In this document: one piece after another, positions 34,533-42,789 of the stretch | Numbering within the stretch: position 1 is the stretch's first letter | How the letters are laid out: every line of letters starts with the position of its first letter | DNA from: Sphingobacteriales bacterium | GTDB taxonomy: Bacteria; Bacteroidota; Bacteroidia; Chitinophagales; Chitinophagaceae | Length of the DNA: 64,000 nucleotides | Direction: 5' to 3' | Assembly (NCBI GenBank): GCA_003963365.1 | Contig: RXJG01000004.1 | Coordinates: 1,184,554-1,248,553, forward strand | Translations under genes and position numbers: made by a program | The notes under the pieces: generated by a model | Told to the model about the DNA's origin: nothing | The model's database searches: none | Seen by the model: only the letters and a program-made list of their open reading frames with translations

Positions 34533-35152
34533 TTAGAAATAGTTTTCAATACTTCTGCAATAGAAGGATAAGTGTTGTGTAAATATTTCTCCAGCTGATC
34601 TTTTTTTGCCCAATTAATTTCTAAAATATCTTCTGTTGTCTGCGGAACAATTTTTTCTTTGGAAGAAGCTTTCATTTTATACCAGTGACTTTCTTTTAAA
34701 ATATGCTTGCCATACTCATCGTATGTGTGATATGTAACGGTGATTTTATTTTTCAGTTTCACTTTTTGTAAACCTGTTTCTTCCTGTACTTCTCTCACCG
34801 CACATTGTTCAATAGTTTCACCATCATCTAATTTCCCTTTCGGTAAATCCCATTTCCCTCGTCTGAATATCAGTAGCCACTCATGTTTTTCATTTTCTAC
34901 TAATCCCCCGCCGGCTTGTATAATGCTGAAATGTTTCCAGAATGCTTTCTTAAGTTTATCCAAATCCTCATGATAGAAAATACCAGCATGAATCTTTGCA
35001 GTCTTCATCTCATGAATCATTGATTTTACTGCCGGTCCGGAAAACTCATCAATAAATACAGCATCATCGTGATGAATGAGTTGTTCCAGTTCACCTTCAA
35101 TAGTATTGCAGAGATAAAGCGGTTTGTTATTAAAGTAAATTTTGATATACAT
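34529..35152 (-). CDS. Nudix hydrolase
   Basis: A 207-aa protein. The Nudix box GKLDDGETIEQCAVREVQEETGLQ (about 115-138) matches the GX5EX7REUXEEXGU signature fully. The preceding AGGGLVENEKHEWLLIFRRGKWDLPKG is typical of diadenosine-polyphosphate or nucleotide-sugar members. About 65 N-terminal residues (YIKIYFNNKPLYLCN, FIDEFSGPAV) form an additional small domain seen in Bacteroidota relatives. It probably hydrolyses a nucleoside diphosphate linked to another group; the substrate cannot be named. It is divergent from pyrE. Confidence 0.88.
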   Translation of the reverse strand: MYIKIYFNNKPLYLCNTIEGELEQLIHHDDAVFIDEFSGPAVKSMIHEMKTAKIHAGIFYHEDLDKLKKAFWKHFSIIQAGGGLVENEKHEWLLIFRRGKWDLPKGKLDDGETIEQCAVREVQEETGLQKVKLKNKITVTYHTYDEYGKHILKESHWYKMKASSKEKIVPQTTEDILEINWAKKDQLEKYLHNTYPSIAEVLKTISK

Positions 35153-35165
35153 GTTGCTTATTTCT

Positions 35166-35221
35166 GGTTGTTAGTTACCGGTTAATTACAATGTTGCTTA
35201 CTGCCCATTGCCAACTGCAAA
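35166..35221 (+). repeat. 7-bp-periodic tracts upstream of pyrE
   Basis: GGTTGTT, AGTTACC, GGTTAAT, TACAATG, then the clearer TTGCTTA, CTGCCCA, TTGCCAA, CTGCAAA (35194-35221). In the second block five of seven columns are nearly constant. It lies in the divergent gap between the Nudix gene and pyrE and covers the probable -33 region. Confidence 0.75.
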
Positions 35222-35235
35222 CTTTCTTACCTTCG
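35208..35235 (+). promoter_or_regulatory. Probable pyrE promoter giving a leaderless or near-leaderless transcript
   Basis: TTG (35208-35210), 17 bases, TACCTTCG (35228-35235; one mismatch to TAnnTTTG). The ATG follows at 35240, four bases later, so transcription would begin at or inside the start codon. The TTG lies inside the heptad tract. Confidence 0.45.
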
Positions 35236-35239
35236 CCGC

Positions 35240-35872
35240 ATGACAAACGAAAAAGCTGTGGCTGAAAAGCTGTTACAAATTAATGCGATTAAATTAAATC
35301 CCCAACAACCTTTTACCTGGGCCAGCGGATGGAAAAGTCCAATTTATTGCGATAACCGTAAAGTACTTTCTTTTCCCTTCATCCGTGATTTTATAAAAAG
35401 TGAAATGTGTAATGTGATTTTTGAAAGATATCCGGATGCCGAATTGCTGGCGGGTGTGGCAACTGCCGGTATTGCCTGGGGTGCGATGGCAGCCGACCAG
35501 TTAAAACTGCCATATATATATGTACGTTCCAAACCAAAGGAGCATGGTATGGGTAACCAAATAGAAGGTTATTATGAAGCGGGTCAAAAAACGGTGGTGA
35601 TTGAAGATTTAATTTCGACAGGTAAATCAAGTTTGGAAATATGTGAAGTGTTGCGCAAACAGGGATTGGAAGTAATTGGTGTGGTGTCTATTTTTAATTA
35701 TGGTTTTGATGTGGCAAAAGAAGCATTTGAAAAAGCAGGCTTCACTTTTACATCGCTTACGAATTATGAAACGCTTATCAGCCTGGCGTTAGAGAAAAAT
35801 ATAGTATCGGCCGACCAGGAGAATATTTTGTTAAAGTGGCGTGTGGATCCGGCTAACTGGAATGTGAATTAA
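35240..35872 (+). CDS. pyrE: Orotate phosphoribosyltransferase
   Basis: A 210-aa protein of normal length. It begins with the PyrE-typical AEKLLQINAIKLNPQQPFTWASGWKSPIYCDNRK. The PRPP-binding motif VVIEDLISTGKSSLEIC is at about 117-133, and the flexible-loop segment YVRSKPKEHGMGNQIEG at about 93-109 supplies the catalytic lysines. It joins orotate to PRPP to give orotidine 5'-phosphate. The heavy-metal-associated-like gene follows 23 bases downstream on the same strand. Confidence 0.96.
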   Translation: MTNEKAVAEKLLQINAIKLNPQQPFTWASGWKSPIYCDNRKVLSFPFIRDFIKSEMCNVIFERYPDAELLAGVATAGIAWGAMAADQLKLPYIYVRSKPKEHGMGNQIEGYYEAGQKTVVIEDLISTGKSSLEICEVLRKQGLEVIGVVSIFNYGFDVAKEAFEKAGFTFTSLTNYETLISLALEKNIVSADQENILLKWRVDPANWNVN

Positions 35873-35895
35873 TAAATTTGAAAAAATATACTTCT

Positions 35896-36273
35896 ATGAA
35901 AAATATTATTGCTGTCTTTATTTTTTTACTGACAGCACACGGAGCTAATGCCCAGCAAAAATTAGTGGTTACTGCAAAAATCAGCATCCCCACTATGCAG
36001 GGGCAACCTTGTAAAGAACGGTTAGAACAATTTCTGAAATACGAAGAGGGAGTAACGAAAGCAGTGGTGGATATCCGAAAGAAAATTGTAACGGTTACTT
36101 TTTATACTGATCATACTAATATTGAAAATATAAAAACAGCTATCGCCAATTGCGGTTTTGATGCGGATGATGTTAAAGCTAATGAAGAAGTTTATAAGAA
36201 GCTTCCCACTGATTGTAAGAAACCCGAAGACCGGCCGGGCTATGATCCAAAGAAACCTAAAAAGAAGAATTGA
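35896..36273 (+). CDS. Exported heavy-metal-associated (HMA)-like protein with incomplete metal site
   Basis: 125 aa from the ATG at 35896 (an in-frame TTG 18 bases upstream is less likely). A signal peptide (MKNIIAVFIFLLTAHGANAQ) precedes a ferredoxin-like HMA fold: VTAKISIPTMQGQPCKERLEQFLKYEEGVTKAVVDIRKKIVTVTF, ending IKTAIANCGFDADDVKAN. Classic HMA domains bind Cu+ or Zn2+ with CxxC. Here the first Cys position is Gly or Gln (GQPC) and only one Cys remains, so binding would be altered. The C-terminal tail is Lys/Pro-rich (KKPEDRPGYDPKKPKKK). It could be a periplasmic metallochaperone or a regulator. Confidence 0.75.
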   Translation: MKNIIAVFIFLLTAHGANAQQKLVVTAKISIPTMQGQPCKERLEQFLKYEEGVTKAVVDIRKKIVTVTFYTDHTNIENIKTAIANCGFDADDVKANEEVYKKLPTDCKKPEDRPGYDPKKPKKKN

Positions 36274-36297
36274 ACAATGATGGCTTACTTCACAATA

Positions 36298-36330
36298 AGG
36301 CAACTGAAGATATAGTTGCTTTTTTTATTT
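36298..36330 (+). terminator. Terminator after the HMA-like gene
   Basis: Stem GGCAACT (36299-36305) with AGTTGCT (36314-36320), loop GAAGATAT, then seven T and TATTTTAT. It precedes lgt by about 50 bases. Confidence 0.8.
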
Positions 36331-36379
36331 TATGGCTGCCATCAAATTTTAATTTATCATTGCAACTTAAAATTTCGAA

Positions 36380-37675
36380 ATGTATCCCAACCTGTATAGT
36401 TTTTTAAAAGATATGTTTGGTATTGAGTGGGGGTGGACAAGAATCATCAATTCATTTGGTTTTTTTGTGGCATTATCTTTCATTGCTGCGGCGTATACAT
36501 TAATACTGGAATTTAAGCGCAAGGAAAAACAAGGACTGTTAGGTTATAAAGAGGTAGAGGTAGAAGTGGGTAAACCAGCCTCTCCCGGTGAATTGCTGGT
36601 GAATTTCCTGGTAGGATTTATTTTTGGATATAAAATTATAGGAGCCATTACAGCAGGGGAGGCTTTAAGAGATCCGCAGAGTTATATTTTCTCCAGCCAG
36701 GGCAATGTTTTTTGGGGTTTAATACTGGGTATATTAATGGCAGGAGTAAGATGGTATGAAAAGAATAAACAAAAAACAGACAAGCCTGAAAAAAGAACTA
36801 TACGCATTTGGCCGCATGACAGGGTGGGTGATATTACTATTGTAGCAGCCTTATACGGTTTTCTTGGTGCCAAAATTTTTCATAACCTGGAAAACTGGGG
36901 CGATTTTGTAAAAGACCCATTGGGATCACTAATGTCATTTAGCGGATTAACTTTTTACGGGGGATTGATTATTGCGGGGGTTGGTGTTTCCTATTACTGC
37001 ATAAAAAGAGGAATTGGCTTTCGTTATTTAATTGATGCTGCAGCACCGGGTTTAATGCTGGCTTATGCAGTTGGCCGTATTGGCTGCCAGGTAGCTGGTG
37101 ATGGCGATTGGGGAATTTTGAACAGTGCTTACGTGGCAGATTCAACAGCTAAAGTAAGACTGGCGCAACCAGGAGAAGTTAACCAGGCATTATATTATAA
37201 CAAGCTTTTTTACAACAGTAGAGACTTTCAGCAATTAGGTATTGTGCCAATGAAATCATTTAAAGCACCCTCATTTTTGCCGGATTGGGCGGTGGCTTAC
37301 AGTTACCCGCATAATGTAAACAGCCAGGGTGTTCCTTTAGCCGGTTGTAAAGAAGAAGAACATTGCAATTATTTGCCCATACCGGTTTTTCCCACCCCAT
37401 TATATGAAACAGTAATGGGTACTATCCTTTTCTTTTTACTGTGGGGTTTGCGAAAGAAACTAAAAGCACCGGGTACTTTGTTTGCCGTCTATCTTATTGT
37501 AAATGGAATTGAACGGTTTTTGATTGAACAAATAAGGGTGAATACAAAATATCATAGTCTGCCATTTGAACCAACACAGGCTGAATTGATAGCGATCGGT
37601 CTTATTATTACTGGTATCATTATGTGGGTTATTTATAGTCGCAAAAAAGCTGATTCGGTAATCGCTGCAGATTAA
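36380..37675 (+). CDS. lgt: Prolipoprotein diacylglyceryl transferase, enlarged
   Basis: A 431-aa integral membrane protein with seven or eight helices. The Lgt signature is AVGRIGCQVAGDGDWG (about 231-246), followed by the conserved FPTPLYETV and the end NGIERFLIEQIRVN. It transfers diacylglycerol from phosphatidylglycerol to the lipobox Cys of lipoproteins. E. coli Lgt is 291 aa; the extra length here comes from an N-terminal extension (about 70 aa with one helix) and a periplasmic insert (about 260-325, LGIVPMKSFKAPSFLPDW, CKEEEHCNYL), a common Bacteroidota arrangement. The insert has two cysteines. A LytTR relic follows the stop codon directly. Confidence 0.93.
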   Translation: MYPNLYSFLKDMFGIEWGWTRIINSFGFFVALSFIAAAYTLILEFKRKEKQGLLGYKEVEVEVGKPASPGELLVNFLVGFIFGYKIIGAITAGEALRDPQSYIFSSQGNVFWGLILGILMAGVRWYEKNKQKTDKPEKRTIRIWPHDRVGDITIVAALYGFLGAKIFHNLENWGDFVKDPLGSLMSFSGLTFYGGLIIAGVGVSYYCIKRGIGFRYLIDAAAPGLMLAYAVGRIGCQVAGDGDWGILNSAYVADSTAKVRLAQPGEVNQALYYNKLFYNSRDFQQLGIVPMKSFKAPSFLPDWAVAYSYPHNVNSQGVPLAGCKEEEHCNYLPIPVFPTPLYETVMGTILFFLLWGLRKKLKAPGTLFAVYLIVNGIERFLIEQIRVNTKYHSLPFEPTQAELIAIGLIITGIIMWVIYSRKKADSVIAAD

Positions 37676-37937
37676 GTACACAGTTTACTCCGGTTTGAAA
37701 AAATAGCTTATCTCCAGGCAAATGATAAATATGTGAATGTATTTATGGAGGATGGTCAAAAGTATCTGACTGACCAAACGCTTACGGCATTGCAGGAAAA
37801 ATTACCTGAACCCTTTCTGAGATTTCAAAAGTCATTCATCATAAACAAGCATAAAATAAAAGAAGTGCATAAGCACTTTAACGGTCTTTGTGTTAACCCT
37901 TGATGATAAGGGTCGTAACAGGATCACCACTTGTTAA
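37676..37937 (+). pseudogene. Remnant of a LytTR-type DNA-binding response regulator domain
   Basis: Directly after the lgt stop codon, in the same frame, the sequence reads RFEKIAYLQANDKYVNVFMEDG, then KYLTDQTLTALQEKLPEPFLRFQKSFIINKHKIKEVHKHFNG. This is a recognisable LytTR domain (the I-Y-x-x-A-x-x-x-Y-V and F-x-R-x-H/Q-K-S-F-I-I-N patterns). At about 37883 the frame shifts by one base and continues as FVLTLDDKGRNRITTC before TAA (37935-37937). There is no start codon and no receiver domain, so it is a 5'-truncated, frameshifted relic. Translational read-through from lgt is conceivable but unlikely. Confidence 0.8.
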
Positions 37938-37994
37938 CATATAATGAGGTAATTAAATCTGCCCCTGGTCTTATTTAATTCACCCCCTGATCCC

Positions 37995-38029
37995 GTCATT
38001 TCACACTGCCTACTGCTCATTTCCCCATA
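37995..38029 (+). repeat. 7-bp-periodic tract in the gap before the TonB receptor gene
   Basis: GTCATTT, CACACTG, CCTACTG, CTCATTT, CCCCATA. It lies 230 bases upstream of the receptor start and about 60 bases after the LytTR remnant. Otherwise the gap from 37938 to 38260 shows only the promoter-like element near 38206. Confidence 0.6.
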
Positions 38030-38205
38030 AACTACTTGACTATGGGGTTAACCGGGAATATTTTTACCAGAAAATGTCTAAGTTTTTGGCCAAAAAGCAA
38101 CGGATAATTCAATCACCAAGATTACAGCCAGCTACCTTGCATAACCAAATATCACTGATTTTTACCGTTTAATGTAAAACTATGATCCTTGTATCACATA
38201 GTACT

Positions 38206-38213
38206 TATCTTTG
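38206..38213 (+). promoter_or_regulatory. -7 promoter element (TATCTTTG) of the TonB receptor gene
   Basis: TATCTTTG is a perfect TAnnTTTG, 47 bases before the ATG. A TTG at 38189-38191 is 14 bases upstream, shorter than the usual 17-21. Confidence 0.5.
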
Positions 38214-38260
38214 GCATGTAATAAACAAAAAAAGGTACTAAATATTGTAAATCAATTAAG

Positions 38261-40714
38261 ATGAAAAGACTAACAGGACTGCTGATTGCTCTTTTAGGAC
38301 TCACAACAATGTCCTTCGCACAGCAAAAGAAAGGAAAAGTTACAGGACAGGTAATCGACGGAAACTCTAAAATTATTGAAGCGGCTACCATTTCACTTGT
38401 AAGGGCTAAAGATTCAAGTGTGGCTAAGATCAGTGTGGCAGATAAACTGGGAAAATTTGTTTTTGAAAACATAGATGAAGGAAAATACATGGTTTCAATT
38501 TCGGCAGTGGGGCATAACAAGGCGTTTTCTCCTCAGTTTGAAATTAATGAAGCCCACACATTAGTAGAACTTAAGACGATAGAACTGGTTCAGGCAACAA
38601 AAACATTAGGCGCAGTTACAGTATCAAGCAAAAAACCATTGATTGAACAAAAGATTGACAGAACAATTGTAAACGTAGAAGCTGCGGCCACCAATGTAGG
38701 ATCTTCTGCACTGGAAGTATTGGAAAAATCACCGGGAGTATCAGTTGACAAGGATGGAAATATCAGTTTGAAAGGAAAACAGGGAGTGCAGGTTTACATT
38801 GATGGTCGCCCTTCTTATTTGTCGGGCACTGATTTGGCTAACCTGTTACGCAGCATGAATAGTAACCAGCTGGAAACAATTGAGATCATGACAAATCCTC
38901 CTGCCCGTTATGATGCGGCAGGTAACAGCGGTATCATCAACATCAGAACAAAAAAGAACAAGCAGTTTGGGTACAATGGAAGTTTAACTGTTGGCTATGG
39001 CCAGGGTGTTTATCCTAAAACAAATGAATCATTCAATTTTAACTACAGAAAAAATAAGATCAACTTATTTACTAACCTTTCTTATAACTACCGCAAAAAC
39101 TTTAATGATCTCTACATTAACCGTAAGTTTATTAATGCTTCAGATAAACAGGTAAAATCGCTTTTTTCACAAGGATCATACATCAGGGAGCATGGCAGTT
39201 CAATGAGTGCAAAGTTTGGTATGGATTATTATGCCAGTAAGAAAACAACATTGGGTTTTGTAGTGAGCGGATTTAATAATCCCGGTAAATTCAGCAATCA
39301 TAGTGATGTAAATATTTCTACTGCAGCAAACGTATTAGAAGGTATTACAAGAGCAAATACCAATAACGACAGGAAATGGAAAAACTTCAGCACCAATATC
39401 AACCTGCGTCAGTTACTGGATACAAGCGGAACTGAATTAACAGCTGATTTAGATTATTTGAATTATAACAGTAAGAATTTACAGGATCTGGTAAATGCCT
39501 ATTACGATCCAAATGGGCAAGCCAACAGAACAGCTGATACATTGCTGGGTAATCTTCCACAGAACATAAACATTTATTCAGCGAAAATTGATTTTTCCAA
39601 ACCATTAAAGAAAAATGCAAAGATTGAGGCTGGTTTTAAAACAAGTTATGTAAAAACAGATGCCAATGCGATATATGATAGCCTGATCAATAACAGTAAA
39701 GTAAGCGATTTAGGCAGGAGCAATCATTTTATATATAATGAGAATGTAAATGCTGCCTATGTGAATGTGAGCAAAGAATTCAATAAAAAATGGAGCGGAC
39801 AATTTGGTGTAAGAGTTGAAAATACCATTGCAAAAGGAAACCAGGTAACAACCGGTCAAACTTTTAAAAGAGATTATACACAGGTATTCCCTACTTTGTT
39901 TTTACAATATACTGCCAATGCAAAACATACATTTGGTGTAAACTACGGTCGTCGTATTGAGCGTCCTGATTATGAAGATATGAATCCATTTGTGCTCTTC
40001 CTTGATAAATATACCTTTCAGCAGGGTAATCCAAATCTTCAGCCACAATTTGCACATAACATAGAACTGACACATACTTTCAAAGGGTTCTTAACAACGA
40101 CCTTGAACTATACAAAAACAACTGATATTATACAGGAAGTACTGGAACAAAATACCGATAAAAATGAAACGTATATTAAGAAATCAAATATTGCCAATCA
40201 GCGTCAATATGGGATTTCAGTAGCAGCCGGATTCCCCGTGGCAAAGTGGTGGAATGCGAATTTGTATGGCAATGTGTTTAACAATAAATACGATGGTATT
40301 ATTAACGGCGGCCCGGTAGTGGTGGAAGCAACAACCGGCCAGTTTAATGTAAGCAACCAGTTTAAATTTAATAATGGTTGGTCAGCAGAGGTAAGCGGCT
40401 TTTATACAACCCCTATGCTGTGGGGTGTATTTAAAATAAAATCATTAGGCTCCATGAATATTGGAGTAAGCAAACAGGTTATGAAAGGTAAGGGGTCATT
40501 GAGATTTAATGTGAGGGATGTGTTGCTGACCAATAAAGCTAATGGATCCAGCCGTTATAGTAATATCGACGCATCTTTCCATAATGTACGTGAATCAAGA
40601 GTGGCTAATCTTAGTTTTACTTACCGGTTTAATAAAGGCAAAGTTGCACAAAGAAGAAGAACTGGTGGAGCAGGAGATGAGCAAAGCCGTGTAAAAGCAG
40701 GTAACGAAAATTAA
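38261..40714 (+). CDS. TonB-dependent receptor-like outer-membrane protein
   Basis: An 817-aa protein with a signal peptide (MKRLTGLLIALLGLTTMSFAQ). A carboxypeptidase-regulatory-like beta-sandwich follows (about 25-105: VTGQVIDGNSKIIEAATISLV, FENIDEGKYMVSISAVGH). A plug domain comes next (about 120-225: ALEVLEKSPGVSVDKDGNISLKGKQGVQVYIDGRPSYLSG, MTNPPARYDAAGNSGIINI). The outer-membrane beta-barrel of the OMP_b-brl_3 kind (about 230-800) contains YGRRIERPDYEDMNPF and ends with alternating strands (ANLSFTYRFN). No TonB box is obvious near the plug. The family takes up iron complexes or oligomers; no SusD-like partner is adjacent. It is monocistronic and ends at a strong terminator. Confidence 0.9.
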   Translation: MKRLTGLLIALLGLTTMSFAQQKKGKVTGQVIDGNSKIIEAATISLVRAKDSSVAKISVADKLGKFVFENIDEGKYMVSISAVGHNKAFSPQFEINEAHTLVELKTIELVQATKTLGAVTVSSKKPLIEQKIDRTIVNVEAAATNVGSSALEVLEKSPGVSVDKDGNISLKGKQGVQVYIDGRPSYLSGTDLANLLRSMNSNQLETIEIMTNPPARYDAAGNSGIINIRTKKNKQFGYNGSLTVGYGQGVYPKTNESFNFNYRKNKINLFTNLSYNYRKNFNDLYINRKFINASDKQVKSLFSQGSYIREHGSSMSAKFGMDYYASKKTTLGFVVSGFNNPGKFSNHSDVNISTAANVLEGITRANTNNDRKWKNFSTNINLRQLLDTSGTELTADLDYLNYNSKNLQDLVNAYYDPNGQANRTADTLLGNLPQNINIYSAKIDFSKPLKKNAKIEAGFKTSYVKTDANAIYDSLINNSKVSDLGRSNHFIYNENVNAAYVNVSKEFNKKWSGQFGVRVENTIAKGNQVTTGQTFKRDYTQVFPTLFLQYTANAKHTFGVNYGRRIERPDYEDMNPFVLFLDKYTFQQGNPNLQPQFAHNIELTHTFKGFLTTTLNYTKTTDIIQEVLEQNTDKNETYIKKSNIANQRQYGISVAAGFPVAKWWNANLYGNVFNNKYDGIINGGPVVVEATTGQFNVSNQFKFNNGWSAEVSGFYTTPMLWGVFKIKSLGSMNIGVSKQVMKGKGSLRFNVRDVLLTNKANGSSRYSNIDASFHNVRESRVANLSFTYRFNKGKVAQRRRTGGAGDEQSRVKAGNEN

Positions 40715-40778
40715 AACTAAAAAAATAAACCATTAACCAGAGTTCTCAAAAACAATCATAGCAGTTTTCTCATGTTAC

Positions 40779-40808
40779 ATCCCCTGTTTTAACAGGGGAT
40801 TTTTGTTA
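40779..40808 (+). terminator. Terminator after the TonB receptor gene
   Basis: ATCCCCTGTT (40779-40788) and AACAGGGGAT (40791-40800) form a perfect inverted repeat, which folds as a nine-pair stem with a four-base loop, followed by TTTTGTTAT. It lies just before the stop codon of the convergent hydrolase gene and may end both transcripts. Confidence 0.9.
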
Positions 40809-41657
40809 TAAGAATTCAACTATTTGTTTACTTACGTCAGGATCACGGTATATCCGGCGATGACCCAAACCTTTTGTAATAACAAACTTAATATTTGGAT
40901 GATGGTCATCTTTCACTTTAATCGCATCACTTAATGGAGTAATATCATCCTCTTCATCATGAAACCAAAGTATGCTGGCTTTAATGTGTTTTGCTGCTCT
41001 GCGAATGGAAATATTCTCAGGCTTGATTCCGGCTTTTTCTTCAATCAGCTTATTGAATTCAGGTTTGATGCCTTCATTCAGTTGCAAAAAACTAAAGAAG
41101 TAATTCACTGCAGTAGTGGTTTCTGTTGCAGGTGCAATTAACGCTATTCTGTAATCGCTGTTATGCTTATGCTTTTCCAGATAATGAGTGATAGCCATAC
41201 CTCCGAAAGAATGTGCCATAAAAGATTGAACAGGTCCGTATTTCTTGATTACTGTTTCAATTGTTTTTATATAAAGCGGCAGGTTTAAATATTTGCCACT
41301 ACTGTCGCCATGCGCAGGTGCATCAAAAGCAAGTATTTCATAGTTCTTTTTAAGAAGGGGATTAATGTAACAATCAAAGTTTTTTACGGTAGATTCAAAA
41401 CCATGTAGTATCAATACTTTTCGTCTTTGTATTGCAGTATCATGATTCCAGCGAAAGCCACGAATGATGTAACCATCCATTTTGAAAGAAAGCTTTTCAG
41501 CTTTATCAAACACTGGTGGATTTTTCTTTTTTATTTTACGGTAAGGAGTGGAAAATATTTCCAGCGCCTTTTCAGCTGCTTTTCTTTTTGATACCACGGC
41601 CAGTAAATTCAATTTCGTCCGTATATACCTAATTGCAATCTTTTGTACTAATTTCAT
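40806..41657 (-). CDS. Alpha/beta hydrolase
   Basis: 283 aa from the ATG at 41657 (an in-frame TTG nine bases upstream lies inside the promoter and is rejected). The fold shows KVLILHGFESTVKNFDCYINPLL (oxyanion region), AFDAPAHGDS, the nucleophile elbow FMAHSFGGMAI with Ser in AHSFGG, an acidic residue in ILWFHDEEDDITPLSDA and the catalytic His in TKGLGHRRIYRD. The N-terminal 50 residues are basic and poorly structured. Such proteins are esterases or lipase-like enzymes of unknown substrate. Its promoter gives an almost leaderless transcript. Confidence 0.85.
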   Translation of the reverse strand: MKLVQKIAIRYIRTKLNLLAVVSKRKAAEKALEIFSTPYRKIKKKNPPVFDKAEKLSFKMDGYIIRGFRWNHDTAIQRRKVLILHGFESTVKNFDCYINPLLKKNYEILAFDAPAHGDSSGKYLNLPLYIKTIETVIKKYGPVQSFMAHSFGGMAITHYLEKHKHNSDYRIALIAPATETTTAVNYFFSFLQLNEGIKPEFNKLIEEKAGIKPENISIRRAAKHIKASILWFHDEEDDITPLSDAIKVKDDHHPNIKFVITKGLGHRRIYRDPDVSKQIVEFL

Positions 41658-41663
41658 AGTTTT

Positions 41664-41671
41664 CAAAGATA
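41664..41671 (-). promoter_or_regulatory. -7 promoter element of the hydrolase gene, in a 17-base divergent gap
   Basis: On the minus strand TATCTTTG runs from 41671 to 41664, six bases before the hydrolase ATG (41657-41655). The opposite gene starts at 41675, three bases behind the box. The -33 region of this promoter therefore overlaps the 5' end of the DUF2520 coding sequence. Confidence 0.55.
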
Positions 41672-41674
41672 GTT

Positions 41675-42451
41675 ATGAATATTGTTTTAATAGGTTCAGG
41701 TAATGTGGCAACTGTGCTGGGAAAAAAAATTCAAATAGCCGGTCATGATATATTGCAGGTAGCCGGAAGAAATGAAGCTGCTTGTGCTGCGTTGTCAACG
41801 GTATTGAAATGCTCTTTTACGATTAACTGGAATTTTATTAATCAGCAGGCTGATTTATATATCATAGCTGTTGCCGATACTGCGTTGGAACATATTCATG
41901 CGCAAATAAACCTGGGTAAGAAAATTGTTGTGCATACTGCCGGTTCAGTTTCTAAAGAAGTATTGCACAAGGTTTCCAAAAACTATGGAGTATTATACCC
42001 GGTGCAGAGTTTGCATAAAGAGAAAGAAGTATTACCGGAGATACCTTTTTTAGTAGATGGTAATTCAAATGATACCATTGCTTTGTTAAAGGATTTTGCT
42101 GAAACGATATCGGATAAAGTACGGGTTGCTGCTGATGAACCCAGGAAGAAGATTCACCTGGCAGCTGTATTGGTTAATAACTTTACCAATCATTTATATG
42201 CGTTGACAGAAGATTTTTGTAAAAATGAACAGTTGGATTTTAAAATATTATTACCATTAATTGAGGAAACAGCGGAACGTATAAAGTTATATTCCCCGGC
42301 AGATGTGCAGACGGGCCCGGCTGTTCGTGGTGATGAAACAACCATAAATATGCAACTGGGGTTGCTTCAACAGTATCCGCCTCTTATAAAATTATATGAA
42401 TTGTTTTCTGAAAGCATTAGAAGTATGCATAAAAATAAAAACCCCGGGTAA
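41675..42451 (+). CDS. Rossmann-fold/DUF2520 domain protein
   Basis: A 258-aa protein. The N-terminal NAD(P)-binding part (1 to about 125) has MNIVLIGSGNVATVLGKKIQIAGHDI and DLYIIAVADTALEHI, like F420/NADP oxidoreductases and pyrroline-5-carboxylate reductases. The C-terminal DUF2520 part (about 130-250) contains GNSNDTIALLKDFAETI, KIHLAAVLVNNFTNHLYALTEDF and the conserved ADVQTGPAVRGDETTINMQ. The redox substrate is unknown. It is divergent from the hydrolase, with start codons only 17 bases apart. Confidence 0.88.
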   Translation: MNIVLIGSGNVATVLGKKIQIAGHDILQVAGRNEAACAALSTVLKCSFTINWNFINQQADLYIIAVADTALEHIHAQINLGKKIVVHTAGSVSKEVLHKVSKNYGVLYPVQSLHKEKEVLPEIPFLVDGNSNDTIALLKDFAETISDKVRVAADEPRKKIHLAAVLVNNFTNHLYALTEDFCKNEQLDFKILLPLIEETAERIKLYSPADVQTGPAVRGDETTINMQLGLLQQYPPLIKLYELFSESIRSMHKNKNPG

Positions 42452-42466
42452 TCGGGGTTAGCAATT
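42440..42466 (+). terminator. Terminator-like hairpin containing the DUF2520 stop codon
   Basis: AACCCCG (42440-42446) pairs with CGGGGTT (42453-42459). The loop GGTAAT holds the TAA stop (42449-42451). The following AGCAATTTT is only weakly T-rich, so termination may be partial. Confidence 0.55.
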
Positions 42467-42543
42467 TTAACTGTGGTTCCAATAATTTTCTTCTCAGGTA
42501 TAGGATTTTAGTCCTGATTTATTTGTCAGTCGGTTGGGTCTTA

Positions 42544-42595
42544 CTTTGGATTGGATAAGTGTGGGTTTTCTTTGGATTGGATAAGTGTGGGTTTT
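42544..42595. repeat. Perfect two-copy 26-bp tandem repeat
   Basis: The 26-mer beginning CTTTGGATTGGATAAG and ending GTGTGGGTTTT occurs at 42544-42569 and 42570-42595 without mismatch. A partial third copy (GTGTGGGTTTTGG) lies at 42800-42812. The 365-base gap 42452-42816 otherwise shows no gene. Confidence 0.9.
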
Positions 42596-42760
42596 TTTGG
42601 ATGCCGGATTTTATGTTCTCTCTGGTATGATGATATAAAAATAACAGGTGTTTTTTGTAATTTCAGGTGATTTCGATGAATGGTCAAAAAATTTCGACGA
42701 AGCAGGGGATTTTTTCGATTAATCATTATTTACTGTAAACTACCACTATACCCTCCTTAA

Positions 42761-42789
42761 CAAAAATCCCCGCCATAACAGCAGGGATT
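42761..42789 (-). terminator. Terminator of the SRPBCC gene (minus strand)
   Basis: Read on the minus strand, AATCCCTGC (42789-42781) pairs with GCGGGGATT (42773-42765), nine pairs with one wobble, and is followed by TTTTGTT. It lies 28 bases beyond the stop codon of the gene ending at 42817. Confidence 0.8.

Noticed and set aside
42541-42726. Minus-strand frame of 61 codons over the 26-bp repeat
   Set aside because: It consists largely of repeat and basic low-complexity residues, with no start context or family likeness.
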